Source: Bosea sp. PAMC 26642 (lineage in GTDB: Bacteria; Pseudomonadota; Alphaproteobacteria; Rhizobiales; Beijerinckiaceae). From it: 64,000 bases of DNA. Position numbers and translations under genes: made by a program. Shown here in pieces: positions 16,636 to 25,424 of this stretch (position 1 is the stretch's first letter; every line of letters begins with the position of its first letter). The notes under the pieces are model-generated. The model ran no database searches, was not told where the DNA came from, and saw only the letters and a list, made by a program, of their open reading frames with translations. The DNA is taken from positions 4,867,501 through 4,931,500 of the forward strand of contig NZ_CP014301.1 of the NCBI RefSeq assembly GCF_001562255.1, in the 5' to 3' direction.

Positions 16636-17415
16636 CTACCGGATCGACGGCCTGCGCTGGCCGCCATCGACATGGATGTCGGCCGCATTGATACCGGCGG
16701 CGCGGGGCGAGACGACGAAGGCGATCGCGTCGGCGATCTCGTGGACTGAGCCTAGCCGTCTCCCCGGAAAATCCTCCGCCTCGAATTTCGCGAAATCCTC
16801 GGGGCGCTCGGCTTTGGTCCGTTCCCAGCCGCCGCCTGGAAAGATGGTCGAGCCCGGCGAGACCGCGTTGACGCGGATGCCCTGTGGTCCCAGTTCCCAG
16901 GCGAGCGAGCGAGCGGCATGGATCAGCCCGGCCTTGGCGGCGGCATATTGTGCGCCGCGCGTCGCCGGCGCGCGACCCGAAATCGAAGCGACGAAGACCG
17001 CATTGGCGATCTCGCTTTGGGCCAGAGCGGGCGTCGCCGCACGCAGCGCCGCGATCGAATGGCCGACATTGAACCGGAAGGTCTTCTCCCAATCCGCATC
17101 GCTGGCATTCGCCAGTTCGCGCTCGCCGAAACTGCCTCCGGCAGTGGCGATCAGGATGTCGAGCTCGTCATAGGCGGAGATTGTCTCCGCGACGGCGCGC
17201 GCGGCATCCTCTGCCAGCGTGAAATCGGCCTGGATGGTGACGACCTCGCCGCCAGCCGCCCTGATCTCGGCGGCCGCGGCGGCCAGGGTGTCGGCGCCGC
17301 GCGCCGCGATGGCGAGCCTGACGCCTTCGCCTGCAAGGACGAGTGCGGTCGCCTTGCCGATGCCGCGGCTGCCGCCAGTGATCAGCGCGATCCTACCCCT
17401 GAGGCCCAGATCCAT
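16636..17415 (-). CDS. Short-chain dehydrogenase/reductase
   Basis: This 259-aa classical SDR has a TGGSRGIG cofactor loop (13-20), Asn116, Ser144, Tyr157 and Lys161 (YAAAK), and an NAG-like motif changed to TAGG. After the active site it has GIRVNAVSPGSTIFPGGGW. It probably oxidises or reduces an alcohol/ketone with NAD(P)H. It is the last gene of the five-gene operon starting at the small subunit at 21228, separated by 1 bp from the acetamidase gene, so it likely processes the carbon skeleton released by amide hydrolysis. Confidence 0.9.
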   Translation of the reverse strand: MDLGLRGRIALITGGSRGIGKATALVLAGEGVRLAIAARGADTLAAAAAEIRAAGGEVVTIQADFTLAEDAARAVAETISAYDELDILIATAGGSFGERELANASDADWEKTFRFNVGHSIAALRAATPALAQSEIANAVFVASISGRAPATRGAQYAAAKAGLIHAARSLAWELGPQGIRVNAVSPGSTIFPGGGWERTKAERPEDFAKFEAEDFPGRRLGSVHEIADAIAFVVSPRAAGINAADIHVDGGQRRPSIR

Positions 17416-17416
17416 C

Positions 17417-18388
17417 TCAGGCGGCCTTCTGCGCGAGGAGTGTCTTGGGCGCGAGGAGCTTCTTGGCGAGCATGCAGTGGATTCCCTTGGAGCCGTTGAC
17501 CGTCTGCGTCACGCGCAGATCGGCGGCGATCGAGCACAGCGTATAGGCATCCTCGCGCGACAGGCCCGCCACCTCGCCGATCAGCACGATCATGTCGCGC
17601 AGCGCCATCTCGGCGCAGCGGTCGAGGTCGGGATCCATGCCCATGGTCAGGTAATGCGTCGGCGTCTCGGCGCGCGGATAGTTAAAGGAGAGATCCTCGC
17701 GCAGGATGAAGGTGAAACGACCTTGCAGAGCCGTTTCGATCGCCGTGACGCAGACCTCGCCGTCGCCCTGCGCCGCATGGCCGTCGCCGCAGGAGAACAG
17801 CCCGCCCTCGACGAAGACCGGCAGGAAGATCGTTGCACCCGCGACCATTTCCTTGTTGTCGAGATTGCCGCCGAAGGCGCGCGGCACGATCGAGGTCACT
17901 CGTCCCCAGGCGGGCGGCGGCGCCGTGCCCATCACCCCGAAGAAGGGCGCGAGCTGCAGCTCAAGGCCCCAAGGCAGCTTGCCGGTCTTCGCATTGAGGT
18001 CGAGCGGGATGTGCAGCAGGCGGACATCGTGGAAGTCGCTCTGCAGCGTGCCGGCGAGCGGGCGGATGACGTTGTAACCCCAGTCCTGCCGGAGCTGGAC
18101 ATCCTCGATCCGCACCTCCAGCACATGGCCGGGCCTGGCGCCCTCGACCGCGACGGGACCGGTCAGGATGTGCCCCGGCAAGGTTTTCTCGGCATGGGCG
18201 TGGACGTCGGCGATCTCGGGCGGGGTCATGAAACCGGCATCGGCCTTGGGATGTACCTCGGGCGCGCCGGTCACGGTGTCGACAGTCACAGTGTCGCCGC
18301 TTGCGATGGTGAGCTTCGGCTTGAGCGCCGCATCGAAGAAGCCCCAATGGCAGGTCGCGCCGCTGGCTTTGAGGTGATGATGGGTCAT
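17417..18388 (-). CDS. Acetamidase/formamidase family protein
   Basis: The protein has 323 aa and matches the FmdA/AmdA family, which hydrolyses small primary amides to acid and ammonia. Typical blocks are present: GHILTGPVAVEGARPGHVLE, then GLFSCGDGHAAQGDGEVC with the conserved GDxHAxQGDGE, and later ETPTHYLTMGMD. It has no signal peptide. It sits in one operon with amidase 2, an EamA permease and an SDR, and adds a second amide-cleaving fold to the island. The substrate could be the small amide left after the first cleavage. Confidence 0.92.
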   Translation of the reverse strand: MTHHHLKASGATCHWGFFDAALKPKLTIASGDTVTVDTVTGAPEVHPKADAGFMTPPEIADVHAHAEKTLPGHILTGPVAVEGARPGHVLEVRIEDVQLRQDWGYNVIRPLAGTLQSDFHDVRLLHIPLDLNAKTGKLPWGLELQLAPFFGVMGTAPPPAWGRVTSIVPRAFGGNLDNKEMVAGATIFLPVFVEGGLFSCGDGHAAQGDGEVCVTAIETALQGRFTFILREDLSFNYPRAETPTHYLTMGMDPDLDRCAEMALRDMIVLIGEVAGLSREDAYTLCSIAADLRVTQTVNGSKGIHCMLAKKLLAPKTLLAQKAA

Positions 18389-18436
18389 GCGTCGTCGTCC
18401 GGTTCGGGGGGCGGGTGTGGTCAGGCAGAAGTTTCG

Positions 18437-19546
18437 TCAGGCATGCGTGTTGTCGGGCAGGCGCGCGACGGCCAAACGGCGCGCGCCGGCATTATGGCGC
18501 ATCGTATAGACCGTGCCGCCGGCGACCAGCGCGGCGCCGACGATGGTCACGAGGTTCGGAATTTCGGCGAAGACCAGATAACCGCTCGCGGTCGCAAGAA
18601 GCAGGCGGACGAAATCGAGCGGAGCCAAGGCGGACGCTTCGCCCATCTGATAGGCGCGGGTGACGAGCCACTGCCCGGCCGTGCCGACGACGCCGATCCC
18701 GATCATCAGCGCCCATTCGTTCGGGGTCGGGTGCGTCCACAGAAAGAGGGCGGGCCCGCCGAGCGCGATCAGCACGACGGCACCCTGCCAGAACAGGATC
18801 GTCTCCGTCTTCTCGGTATGACCGAGCACGCGCACCGAGATCGTGATACCGGCCCCGAACAGCGCTCCGAGAATGGCGAGCAGCGCATAGCCGTTCATCG
18901 CCTCGCCCGTCGGCCGCAGCATGATGACGACGCCGGCGAACCCGAGCGCCATGGCGATCCAGCGCCGTCGGTCGACGACCTCGCCAAGGATGACGATGGC
19001 GAGCAGCGTGACGAACAGCACCTGCGCGAAGCCCAGCGCCGTGGCCTCCGCCATCGGCAGGTAGATCAGCGCCGTGAAGCCGCAGAGCATGGCGCCGAGC
19101 GAGAACATCCCCCGCAGGAATTGCAGTCCCGGACGGCTGGTGTGCATGATCCGAGGCAGGGCACGCCCGACCACCAGACCGAGGATCAGCGTCATCACCA
19201 ACTGGCGGACAATCAGGATCTGCGCCAGCGGCACGCGCCCGCCGGCCAGCTTGATAAGCGTCATCATCACCGCGAAGGCGGCGAAGGCGGCGATCATCAA
19301 CAGCGAGCCGCGCATGTTGGGCGTTGCCGCGCACCACCAGCCATGGGCGCGCTGCAGATGGCGCGGCCGTGCCGCAGGCAATGCGTTCGCCGCCGCCGGC
19401 AGGGCGGTCGCAGCCAGGATGGATGCGGCCGCCGCGAGGCTTTCCAAAGACGGCCCCGCGAGATCGGGGTCGGTGCCGGCCATCTCGGGCGACGCCTCAT
19501 CGCCCATGTCGGCGGCGACGCACCCGTCGGCATAATCCTCGCTCAT
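18437..19546 (-). CDS. EamA/DMT-family permease 1 with a long N-terminal extension
   Basis: The protein is 369 aa from ATG 19546, which follows a good GGAGGGACC site. The DMT core, about ten helices with two EamA repeats, begins at about residue 75 (MRGSLLMIAAFAAFAVMM) and includes FLRGMFSLGAMLCGFTALIY and the second repeat near GTAGQWLVTRAYQMGEASA. The ~70-residue leader is unusual, so an internal start is possible. DMT proteins of this class mostly export or import amino-acid-like metabolites. It lies between amidase 2 and the acetamidase in one operon. Confidence 0.85.
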   Translation of the reverse strand: MSEDYADGCVAADMGDEASPEMAGTDPDLAGPSLESLAAAASILAATALPAAANALPAARPRHLQRAHGWWCAATPNMRGSLLMIAAFAAFAVMMTLIKLAGGRVPLAQILIVRQLVMTLILGLVVGRALPRIMHTSRPGLQFLRGMFSLGAMLCGFTALIYLPMAEATALGFAQVLFVTLLAIVILGEVVDRRRWIAMALGFAGVVIMLRPTGEAMNGYALLAILGALFGAGITISVRVLGHTEKTETILFWQGAVVLIALGGPALFLWTHPTPNEWALMIGIGVVGTAGQWLVTRAYQMGEASALAPLDFVRLLLATASGYLVFAEIPNLVTIVGAALVAGGTVYTMRHNAGARRLAVARLPDNTHA

Positions 19547-19583
19547 GGTCCCTCCGGACCGGGACGATCGCTCCGAAAGTCGC

Positions 19584-21017
19584 TCACGCCGCCTGCCTGA
19601 GCGCGGCCGTGGCCGGTCTGATGCCGGTGAGTGCCAGCGCACGCTCCAGGCTCGCCCCGACACGAAGAACCATCGGCTCGTCGAAGGGGCGCCCGACGAT
19701 CTGCACCGAGAGCGGGAGGCCCGACGCCGAGAACCCCGCCGGCATCGATATGGCCGGGTTCCCCGTCACGTTGAACGGCATGGTCTGGATCGGCCAGTTG
19801 GGCGGGAAGGCATCCGACATACTGTCGAAGCGTGCCGCCGGCGCCAGCGCCGAGGCGCAAAGGATCACGTCGTACTGTTTCAGCAATTGGTGGTTGACCG
19901 CCACCGCCAGTTCCCGGCGCAGGCGATAGGCCTGGGTCAGGTCGGCGCCGCTGGTCAGCGCGCCGAGGATCATCCGGGTGAAGGTCAGCCTGCCGAAATC
20001 GAGCGGCCGCTCGCGGTAGTCCTTCTCATGGATGGCGAAGGCCTCCGAGAACATGATCACTCGCCCGACCGCGTTGAACAGTTCGTAATCGGGGATCGTC
20101 ACCTCCTCGACGATGGCCCCCGCCTTGGCGAGAAGGTTTGCCGCGTTGTCGATGGCCGCGACGACCTCCGGAGAGACGCCCTCTGCTTCGGCGAAGAAGT
20201 GTCGGGGCAGCGCGATCTTGAGGCCGCTCACATCCCCCTCCAGCCCGCTCCGGAAATCCGGCTTCGGCACATCGGCGCTGGCCGGATCGAGCGGATCATG
20301 GCCGGTGATGACCTCCATGGTGAGGGCGGCATCCTCGACGGTCCAGCTCAGAGGGCCGCAATGATCGAGCGTGTAGGAGAGCGGGAAGACGCCGCGCCGG
20401 GACACCAGCCCGTAAGTCGGCTTCAGCCCGACCGTGCCGCAATAGGCGGCCGGCCCGCGGATCGAGCCGCCCGTGTCGGAGCCCATCGCCATGCGGCACA
20501 GCCCCGCCGCCACGGCCGCACCGGATCCCGAGGACGAGCCGCCCGGGATATGCTCGGGGTTCCAGGGGTTGCGGGCCGGCGGAAACGGCAGATCGAAGCT
20601 CGGGCCGCCCAGGGCGAATTCGTGCGTCGAGAGCTTGCCAAGCAGCACGCCGCCGCCGGCTTTCAACTTCTCGGCCACGACGGAATCGGCCGCAGGCACA
20701 TTGTCGACCAGGAGCTTGGAGTGGCAGGTCGTGCGGATGCCGGCCGTATCGTAGATGTCCTTCAGCCCATAGGGCACGCCCTGCATCGGACCGGCATCGA
20801 TGCCCGCCTTGAAAGCGGCGTCGGCGGCCTCGGCATCGGCCAGCGCCCGCTCGGCGGTGACCGTGATGAAGCTGTTCAGCGCGCCGTCCAGCGCCGCGAT
20901 TCGCGCCAGCGCATCCTGCGCGAGCGTGCTCGCAGTCACCTGGCCTGAGCGCAGGGCCGCGCCGGTCTCGGCGATGGAGAGTTCATGCAGGGGCTTGGTC
21001 ATAGCTGTCGCGGACAT
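19584..21017 (-). CDS. Amidase 2 (amidase-signature family)
   Basis: The protein has 477 aa with a complete triad: Lys86 (YGLKDIYDTAG), Ser161 (PGGSSSGSG) and Ser185 (DTGGSIRGPA). It shares with amidases 3-6 the FALGGPSFDLPFPPARNPW block and GLKPTYGLVSRRGVFPLS, so these five are paralogues. It begins 1 bp after the stop of its small subunit. It hydrolyses an unknown amide. A second ATG five codons in (21002) is an alternative start. Confidence 0.92.
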   Translation of the reverse strand: MSATAMTKPLHELSIAETGAALRSGQVTASTLAQDALARIAALDGALNSFITVTAERALADAEAADAAFKAGIDAGPMQGVPYGLKDIYDTAGIRTTCHSKLLVDNVPAADSVVAEKLKAGGGVLLGKLSTHEFALGGPSFDLPFPPARNPWNPEHIPGGSSSGSGAAVAAGLCRMAMGSDTGGSIRGPAAYCGTVGLKPTYGLVSRRGVFPLSYTLDHCGPLSWTVEDAALTMEVITGHDPLDPASADVPKPDFRSGLEGDVSGLKIALPRHFFAEAEGVSPEVVAAIDNAANLLAKAGAIVEEVTIPDYELFNAVGRVIMFSEAFAIHEKDYRERPLDFGRLTFTRMILGALTSGADLTQAYRLRRELAVAVNHQLLKQYDVILCASALAPAARFDSMSDAFPPNWPIQTMPFNVTGNPAISMPAGFSASGLPLSVQIVGRPFDEPMVLRVGASLERALALTGIRPATAALRQAA

Positions 21018-21018
21018 G

Positions 21019-21228
21019 TCAGACCCCTTTCATCAGGGTGACGAGGGAGAAGGTGTTGGACGGCTCCGCGGCGGCTGTGCGGGGCTGGCGCAGCAGCGCA
21101 CACATGCGCTTGAGGTCCCCGTAGCCGGAGAGGACGGCCTCCATCCGGTCCGCCGGGACCGCCACTTCGGCGCGCCGCAGCAGCACGTCCAGCTCGAGCT
21201 TCAGATCGGTCGCGCTCGTCTCGCCCAT
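21019..21228 (-). CDS. AtzG-like small subunit of amidase 2
   Basis: The protein is 69 aa from ATG 21228, preceded by GGGGACAGGGCG. It is mostly helical with a C-terminal TAAAEPSNTFSLV that keeps the EP motif. It is the first gene of the operon small subunit-amidase 2-EamA-acetamidase-SDR and lies directly downstream of a sigma-54 promoter at 21267-21283. Upstream in-frame codons run through that promoter, which excludes longer starts. Confidence 0.75.
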   Translation of the reverse strand: MGETSATDLKLELDVLLRRAEVAVPADRMEAVLSGYGDLKRMCALLRQPRTAAAEPSNTFSLVTLMKGV

Positions 21229-21266
21229 CGCCCTGTCCCCTGTTCCGCTTTTGTCAGCCCGAGCGA

Positions 21267-21304
21267 TGCAACCGTCATGCCATTTCCGCATCATTGTATC
21301 CAAT
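21267..21304 (-). promoter_or_regulatory. Sigma-54 promoter with 12-bp operator (amidase 2 operon)
   Basis: Read on the minus strand, ATTGGATACAAT (21304-21293) is followed after 9 bp by ATGGCATGACGGTTGCA (21283-21267), a TGGCAT-N5-TTGC -24/-12 element. The same 38-bp layout recurs at 21492, 22643 and 42560. Transcription should start near 21256, about 28 bp before the small-subunit ATG. Confidence 0.8.
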
Positions 21305-21491
21305 AAGGCCAAGCATCGGGTCCCCAGGCGGCGGCAATTCTCCTGCCGGCCTGCGGGCGCCGGCGGTGACTGAGTGCGCGCGAGCCCAATAAAGCGGCGC
21401 TCCTGTCTCGGCCTATTAGGCGCAGAAGCCGCTCATCTCGGCGCTCTGGCCTCGTGTCGGAGCGAGGCGACTATTTTGACGGCAGTGCTGC

Positions 21492-21529
21492 ATTGAATAC
21501 AATCAGGCGGATTTGGCATGGGCCTTGCT
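21492..21529 (+). promoter_or_regulatory. Sigma-54 promoter with 12-bp operator (cysteine hydrolase 1)
   Basis: ATTGAATACAAT (21492-21503), 9 bp, then TTGGCATGGGCCTTGCT (21513-21529). The -24/-12 element matches TGGCAY-N5-TTGC. The start site would be near 21540, giving a leader of about 70 bases. It is divergent from the module at 21267-21304, with about 190 bp between them where an activator of both could bind. Confidence 0.8.
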
Positions 21530-21610
21530 GTGATGGGGGGCTATCGTCGGCGCGGCCCGAGGCGGGCCCTGCGTCAGCGCGACCCTCTTCCCGTCGATCA
21601 GGAGCGTCCC

Positions 21611-22318
21611 ATGCATACCATCGCAATCCCGGAATACGTTCTCCAGCGCGTCGTCGAGCGGCGCGGCAAGGTCAGACTGTTCGAGACGCTCGATCCGGCG
21701 CGGACAGCGCTGATCGTGGTCGATCTCCAGAACGGCTTCATGGCGCCGGGCCAGCCCGCCGAAATCGCATATGCCCGCGAGATCGTGCCCAACGTCAACC
21801 GGATCGGGCGGGCGCTCAGGGCGGCCGGCGGCGTTGTCGTCTACATCCAGAACACGATCACCGAAGAGACGCAGGCGCAGTGGTGCGTCTGGTTCGACAA
21901 CTTCACCAAGGGCGACTTCAAGCAGCGCATGATCGCCGCCTTCGCGCGCGGTAGCTTCGGCCATGCGATCTATCCGGAACTCGAGGTCCTGCCCGAGGAC
22001 TGGACGGTCGAGAAGCAGCGCTTCGGCGCATTCGTCGAGGGCTCGTCGATGCTCCATGCGCAATTGCAGGAGCGGGGCGTCGACACGCTGATCGTCGTCG
22101 GCACCGCCACGAATGTCTGCTGCGAGTCGACCGCGCGCGACGCGATGATGATGAACTACAAGGTCGTCTTCGTGTCGGACGCCAATGCCTGTCGAACGGA
22201 TGAGGAGCACAACGCGACGCTCGGCAACATCCTGGCGCTCTTCGGGGACGTCCAGTCGACCGACGAGGTGATTGCCACGATCGGCGCCGGCACCGCGGTG
22301 CTGCAGGCGGCCGAGTGA
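21611..22318 (+). CDS. Isochorismatase-fold cysteine hydrolase 1
   Basis: The protein has 235 aa. The Asp-Lys-Cys triad is visible: Asp38 (VVDLQNGFM), Lys135 (EKQRFGAF) and Cys170 (TATNVCCESTARDA). The family includes biuret hydrolase, N-carbamoylsarcosine amidase and ureidoacrylate hydrolase (RutB), all of which cleave ureido or amide C-N bonds; the NVCCESTARDAMM block is close to RutB-like members. The start at 21611 gives the same N-terminus as the paralogue at 28547 (MHxxxIPxYV). It forms a single-gene unit between a sigma-54 promoter and a terminator. Confidence 0.9.
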   Translation: MHTIAIPEYVLQRVVERRGKVRLFETLDPARTALIVVDLQNGFMAPGQPAEIAYAREIVPNVNRIGRALRAAGGVVVYIQNTITEETQAQWCVWFDNFTKGDFKQRMIAAFARGSFGHAIYPELEVLPEDWTVEKQRFGAFVEGSSMLHAQLQERGVDTLIVVGTATNVCCESTARDAMMMNYKVVFVSDANACRTDEEHNATLGNILALFGDVQSTDEVIATIGAGTAVLQAAE

Positions 22319-22343
22319 ACGACTCCGCTCGTTCTAAAGACAT

Positions 22344-22373
22344 AAGGCCGCGCCCGCGAGGGTGCGGTCTTTT
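22344..22373 (+). terminator. Rho-independent terminator after cysteine hydrolase 1
   Basis: AAGGCCGCGCCC, loop GCGAG, GGTGCGGTCTTTT: a GC stem with two mismatches or wobbles followed by a short T tract, 26 bp after the stop codon. Confidence 0.65.
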
Positions 22374-22642
22374 CCGTGGAAAAAGCCCGCGGACATCCGA
22401 GCGCTCGCCCCCCGAGGCGAAACATTGTGCATTGCAGTATCGGATTGGCGGCAGGGAAGCCAGCCCAGCGTCTTGGTCGCCGCGGATGGCTTAATTGTGT
22501 GCAATAGAGCCTGTTATCATCGGGATGGCGCCGCATCACAGAATGCCTCGCGCGCCGAAAACGGCAAGGAAGTCGATTTCAACGCCCTAGAATGCGCTCA
22601 TTGACTCCGATCCCGACTTCCGCGCGGAGCAGGGGTCATGCT
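22374..22642. other. Spacer between cysteine hydrolase 1 and the ABC transporter operon
   Basis: No gene recognised. The stretch probably holds upstream activator sites for the sigma-54 promoter at 22664-22680, but none can be named by eye. Confidence 0.4.
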
Positions 22643-22680
22643 GCATTGGACACAATCGAGCCGGCTTGGCACGGCCCTTG
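22643..22680 (+). promoter_or_regulatory. Sigma-54 promoter with 12-bp operator (ABC transporter operon)
   Basis: ATTGGACACAAT (22643-22654), 9 bp, then TTGGCACGGCCCTTGCT (22664-22680), a full match to TGGCACG-N4-TTGCW. It is the strongest -24/-12 element in the window together with the one at 42560. The start site falls near 22691, 45 bp before the binding-protein ATG. Confidence 0.85.
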
Positions 22681-22735
22681 CTAAAATTACCCGGTACGCC
22701 GCTCACGACCTCATCGCATCCCGGAGGGAGCCTGC

Positions 22736-24355
22736 ATGCCTCACCACCCGACCACATTTCGTTCGCACGCCGCTCGCTTCGCCGCCGGCATCGCCCTGGC
22801 GTTTGGGGCCGCAGCCCTATCCTCCATCGCTCCCGCACAGGCCCAGACCACGCTGCGCGTCGCGATGACGGCAGGCGACATCCCGGATGTGACCGGGCAG
22901 CCCGACCAGGGCTTCGAGGGCTACCGCTTCGTCGGCTACACGCTCTACGACTCGCTGATCCTGTGGGATCTTTCCCGCTCCGACGTCGAGGCGTCGCTGA
23001 CGCCGGGTCTCGCCACCAAATGGACGATCGACCCCAAAGACAGCCGGCGCTGGATCTTCGATCTCCGCAAAGACGTGAAATTTCACGACGGTTCGGACTT
23101 CAACGCCGAGGCCGTGCTCTGGAACATCTCGCGCCTGACCGACGACAAGGTCCCGCATTTCAACGCCAAGCAATATGCGGCGATGCGCACGCGCACGGTC
23201 AACATCGACCGTGCCGAGAAGATCGACGACCACACTATTGCGATCATCACCAAGGAACCGGACTCGCTCTTCTACATCCAGATGAGCTTCTGGATGATGA
23301 TCTCTAAGGCGCAGTTCGAGAAGGCGGGCTCCTATGAAAAATACGCCCAGATGCCCTCGGGCACCGGACCCTACCGCTTCGCCGGCATGGTGCCGCGCGA
23401 ACGGCTGGAGCTGAGCCGCAACGAGACCTACTGGAACCCCAAGCGCATTCCCAAGCACGACCGGCTCGTGCTGCAGCCGATGCCGGAGGCGACGACGCGC
23501 GCCGCTGCGCTCCTATCCGGCCAAGTCGATTTCATCGAGGCGCCCTCGCCAGACACGATCGCACGGCTAAAGTCGTCGGGCATGCAGGTCATTACCCTGC
23601 CTTATCCGCACAATTGGCACTACCAGTTCAACTTCGTCGATGGTCCGTTCAAGGACAAGCGCGTGCGCCAGGCCGCGAACTACGCGATGGACCGTGGTGA
23701 AATGGTCGAGATGCTCAACGGGCTGGCCCAGGAGGGTTATGCGACCGTGCCACCGAGCTCGCCCTATTTTGGCAAGCCGGTCCTTTACAAGCTCGACCAG
23801 AAGAAGGCGACCGCGCTGCTCAAGGAGGCCAAGTGCCACCCCTGCGAGGTCACGCTGGCGATCTCGACCTCGGGCTCGGGCCAGATGCAGCCACTGCCGA
23901 TGAACGAACTGGTCAAGGCCCAGCTCGAGGCCGTCGGCTTCAAGGTCAAGCTCGAGGTGATGGACTGGAACGCCCTGCTCGACGTCACCTTCAAGGGGCG
24001 CGAGAAGTTCCCCGCCTATCACGCCGTCAATGTCAGCCGCGCCACGCAGGATCCGTTTTCCGGGATCTTCCGCTTCGCTATGCGCAAGCAATGGGCGCCC
24101 GCCGGCGGCAATTGGGGCCATTACGAGAGCCCCGAGATCGAGAAGCTGATCACGGACATCTACAACACCTTCGACCAGACGAAGCGCGACGCGATGATCA
24201 TCCGCGTCCATGAGATCATGAACGACGACGCTGCCATGCTCTTCGTCACCCATGACCTGAATCCCCGTGCGCTCTCGCCCAAGGTCAAGGGCTTCGTCCA
24301 GGCCCAGAGCTGGTTCCAGGACCTGACGCCGATCACCGTCGGCACCACGAACTGA
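22736..24355 (+). CDS. Peptide-type ABC transporter substrate-binding protein 1 of the island
   Basis: The protein has 539 aa. The Sec signal ends at PAQAQ (residues 34-37). The mature protein begins TTLRVAMTAGDIPD and continues with the SBP_bac_5 core (RWIFDLRKDVKFHDGSDF; GTGPYRFAG). It is clearly paralogous to the protein at 40871-42502 (shared AMTAGDIPD, RFVG..LYDS, SGSGQMQPLPMNELVKAQLE, HDLNPRALSPKVKGFV). It captures the island's substrate in the periplasm and delivers it to the permeases that follow. GGAGGGAGC precedes ATG 22736. It is the first gene of a long operon reaching at least the AbrB gene. Confidence 0.93.
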   Translation: MPHHPTTFRSHAARFAAGIALAFGAAALSSIAPAQAQTTLRVAMTAGDIPDVTGQPDQGFEGYRFVGYTLYDSLILWDLSRSDVEASLTPGLATKWTIDPKDSRRWIFDLRKDVKFHDGSDFNAEAVLWNISRLTDDKVPHFNAKQYAAMRTRTVNIDRAEKIDDHTIAIITKEPDSLFYIQMSFWMMISKAQFEKAGSYEKYAQMPSGTGPYRFAGMVPRERLELSRNETYWNPKRIPKHDRLVLQPMPEATTRAAALLSGQVDFIEAPSPDTIARLKSSGMQVITLPYPHNWHYQFNFVDGPFKDKRVRQAANYAMDRGEMVEMLNGLAQEGYATVPPSSPYFGKPVLYKLDQKKATALLKEAKCHPCEVTLAISTSGSGQMQPLPMNELVKAQLEAVGFKVKLEVMDWNALLDVTFKGREKFPAYHAVNVSRATQDPFSGIFRFAMRKQWAPAGGNWGHYESPEIEKLITDIYNTFDQTKRDAMIIRVHEIMNDDAAMLFVTHDLNPRALSPKVKGFVQAQSWFQDLTPITVGTTN

Positions 24356-24368
24356 TCTGCGACCAGAC

Positions 24369-24398
24369 GTGGCCTGTGGCCCCCGCGCCGCAGGCCAC
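24369..24398 (+). promoter_or_regulatory. Intercistronic hairpin after binding protein 1
   Basis: GTGGCCTG and CAGGCCAC form an 8-bp perfect stem with a 14-nt loop and no T tract. Such hairpins behind binding-protein genes usually protect that part of the message and lower expression of the permeases. Confidence 0.5.
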
Positions 24399-24457
24399 CC
24401 GATCCCCCATAGCCCCGATTGCGACCCAGAGCTGACGCGACCCAAGGGAGAACTTCC

Positions 24458-25414
24458 ATGTGGCACTACATCGCCCGGCGCATCGTCTACGCGATCCCGA
24501 TCGCCATCGGCGTCACGGTCTTCTGCTTCGCGCTGGTCTTCTTGGCGCCGGGCAACCCGGTCCAGATGCTGCTTCCCGCCGATGCCAGCCAGGAGGTCGT
24601 CGACCTCATCATGAAGACCTATGGCTTCGACCGGCCGCTGCCGGTCCAGTACTGGACCTGGCTGATGCGCGCCGTCGTGGGTGATCTCGGCGTCTCGATC
24701 CAGTCCAATCGGCCGGTGATCGACGAGGTGCTGCGCGCGCTCGGCAACACCGTCTTCCTATCCTTCGGCGCGGTGATGCTGGCTTTCAGCATCGCTTTCG
24801 TGCTCGGCACGCTGGCCGCCTATTACCGGGGCAGCGCGACCGACCGCGGCGTCACCGCCCTGTCGATCGTCGGCGTCTCGATTCCGAACTACTGGCTCGG
24901 CATCGTGCTGGTCATCATCTTCGCAGTCGAGCTCAACTGGCTGCCTGCGACCGGAATGGGCCCAGGCGGCTCGGAAACCTTCGATCTCTTCAACTGGTCC
25001 CATTTCAAGCACGTCATCCTGCCGATCATCACGCTGTGCATGGTGCCGGTCGGGATGATCACCCGCACCACCCGTTCCGCGGTGTCCGAGGTGCTGGGCA
25101 ACGAATTCGTCAACACGCTGCGCGCCAAGGGGCTCGGCGAACTCGCGGTGATCCGGCACGCGCTCAAGAACGCCATGCCGCAGATCCTGGCCGTGATGGG
25201 GCTGCAGTTCGGCTACCTGATGGGCGGCTCGATCCTGGTCGAGACGATCTTCAACTGGCCGGGGACGGGATTCCTGCTCAACAAGGCGATCCTGACGCGT
25301 GACATCCCCGTGCTGCAGGGCACGATCCTGATCCTCGCTCTCGTTTTCGTCTTTACCAACCTCGTGATCGACCTCTTCCAGACAGCGGTCGACCCGCGCA
25401 TCAAGCGTTCCTGA
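24458..25414 (+). CDS. ABC transporter permease, DppB type
   Basis: The protein has 318 aa and six predicted helices, beginning MWHYIARRIVYAIPIAIGV, the standard start of OppB/DppB proteins. The cytoplasmic EAA loop is EFVNTLRAKGLGELAVIRHA, which docks the ATPase. The end RIKRS follows the typical LxDPR motif (VDPRIKR). It forms the pore with the next gene. ATG 24458 is chosen over upstream in-frame codons because it gives the family N-terminus. Confidence 0.93.
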   Translation: MWHYIARRIVYAIPIAIGVTVFCFALVFLAPGNPVQMLLPADASQEVVDLIMKTYGFDRPLPVQYWTWLMRAVVGDLGVSIQSNRPVIDEVLRALGNTVFLSFGAVMLAFSIAFVLGTLAAYYRGSATDRGVTALSIVGVSIPNYWLGIVLVIIFAVELNWLPATGMGPGGSETFDLFNWSHFKHVILPIITLCMVPVGMITRTTRSAVSEVLGNEFVNTLRAKGLGELAVIRHALKNAMPQILAVMGLQFGYLMGGSILVETIFNWPGTGFLLNKAILTRDIPVLQGTILILALVFVFTNLVIDLFQTAVDPRIKRS

Positions 25415-25424
25415 GGAGGCGATC

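Noticed and set aside
17219..19600. Plus-strand frame of about 793 codons across SDR, acetamidase and EamA genes
   Set aside because: It is the complement of three clear genes and reads as low-complexity Arg/His/Asp-rich sequence.
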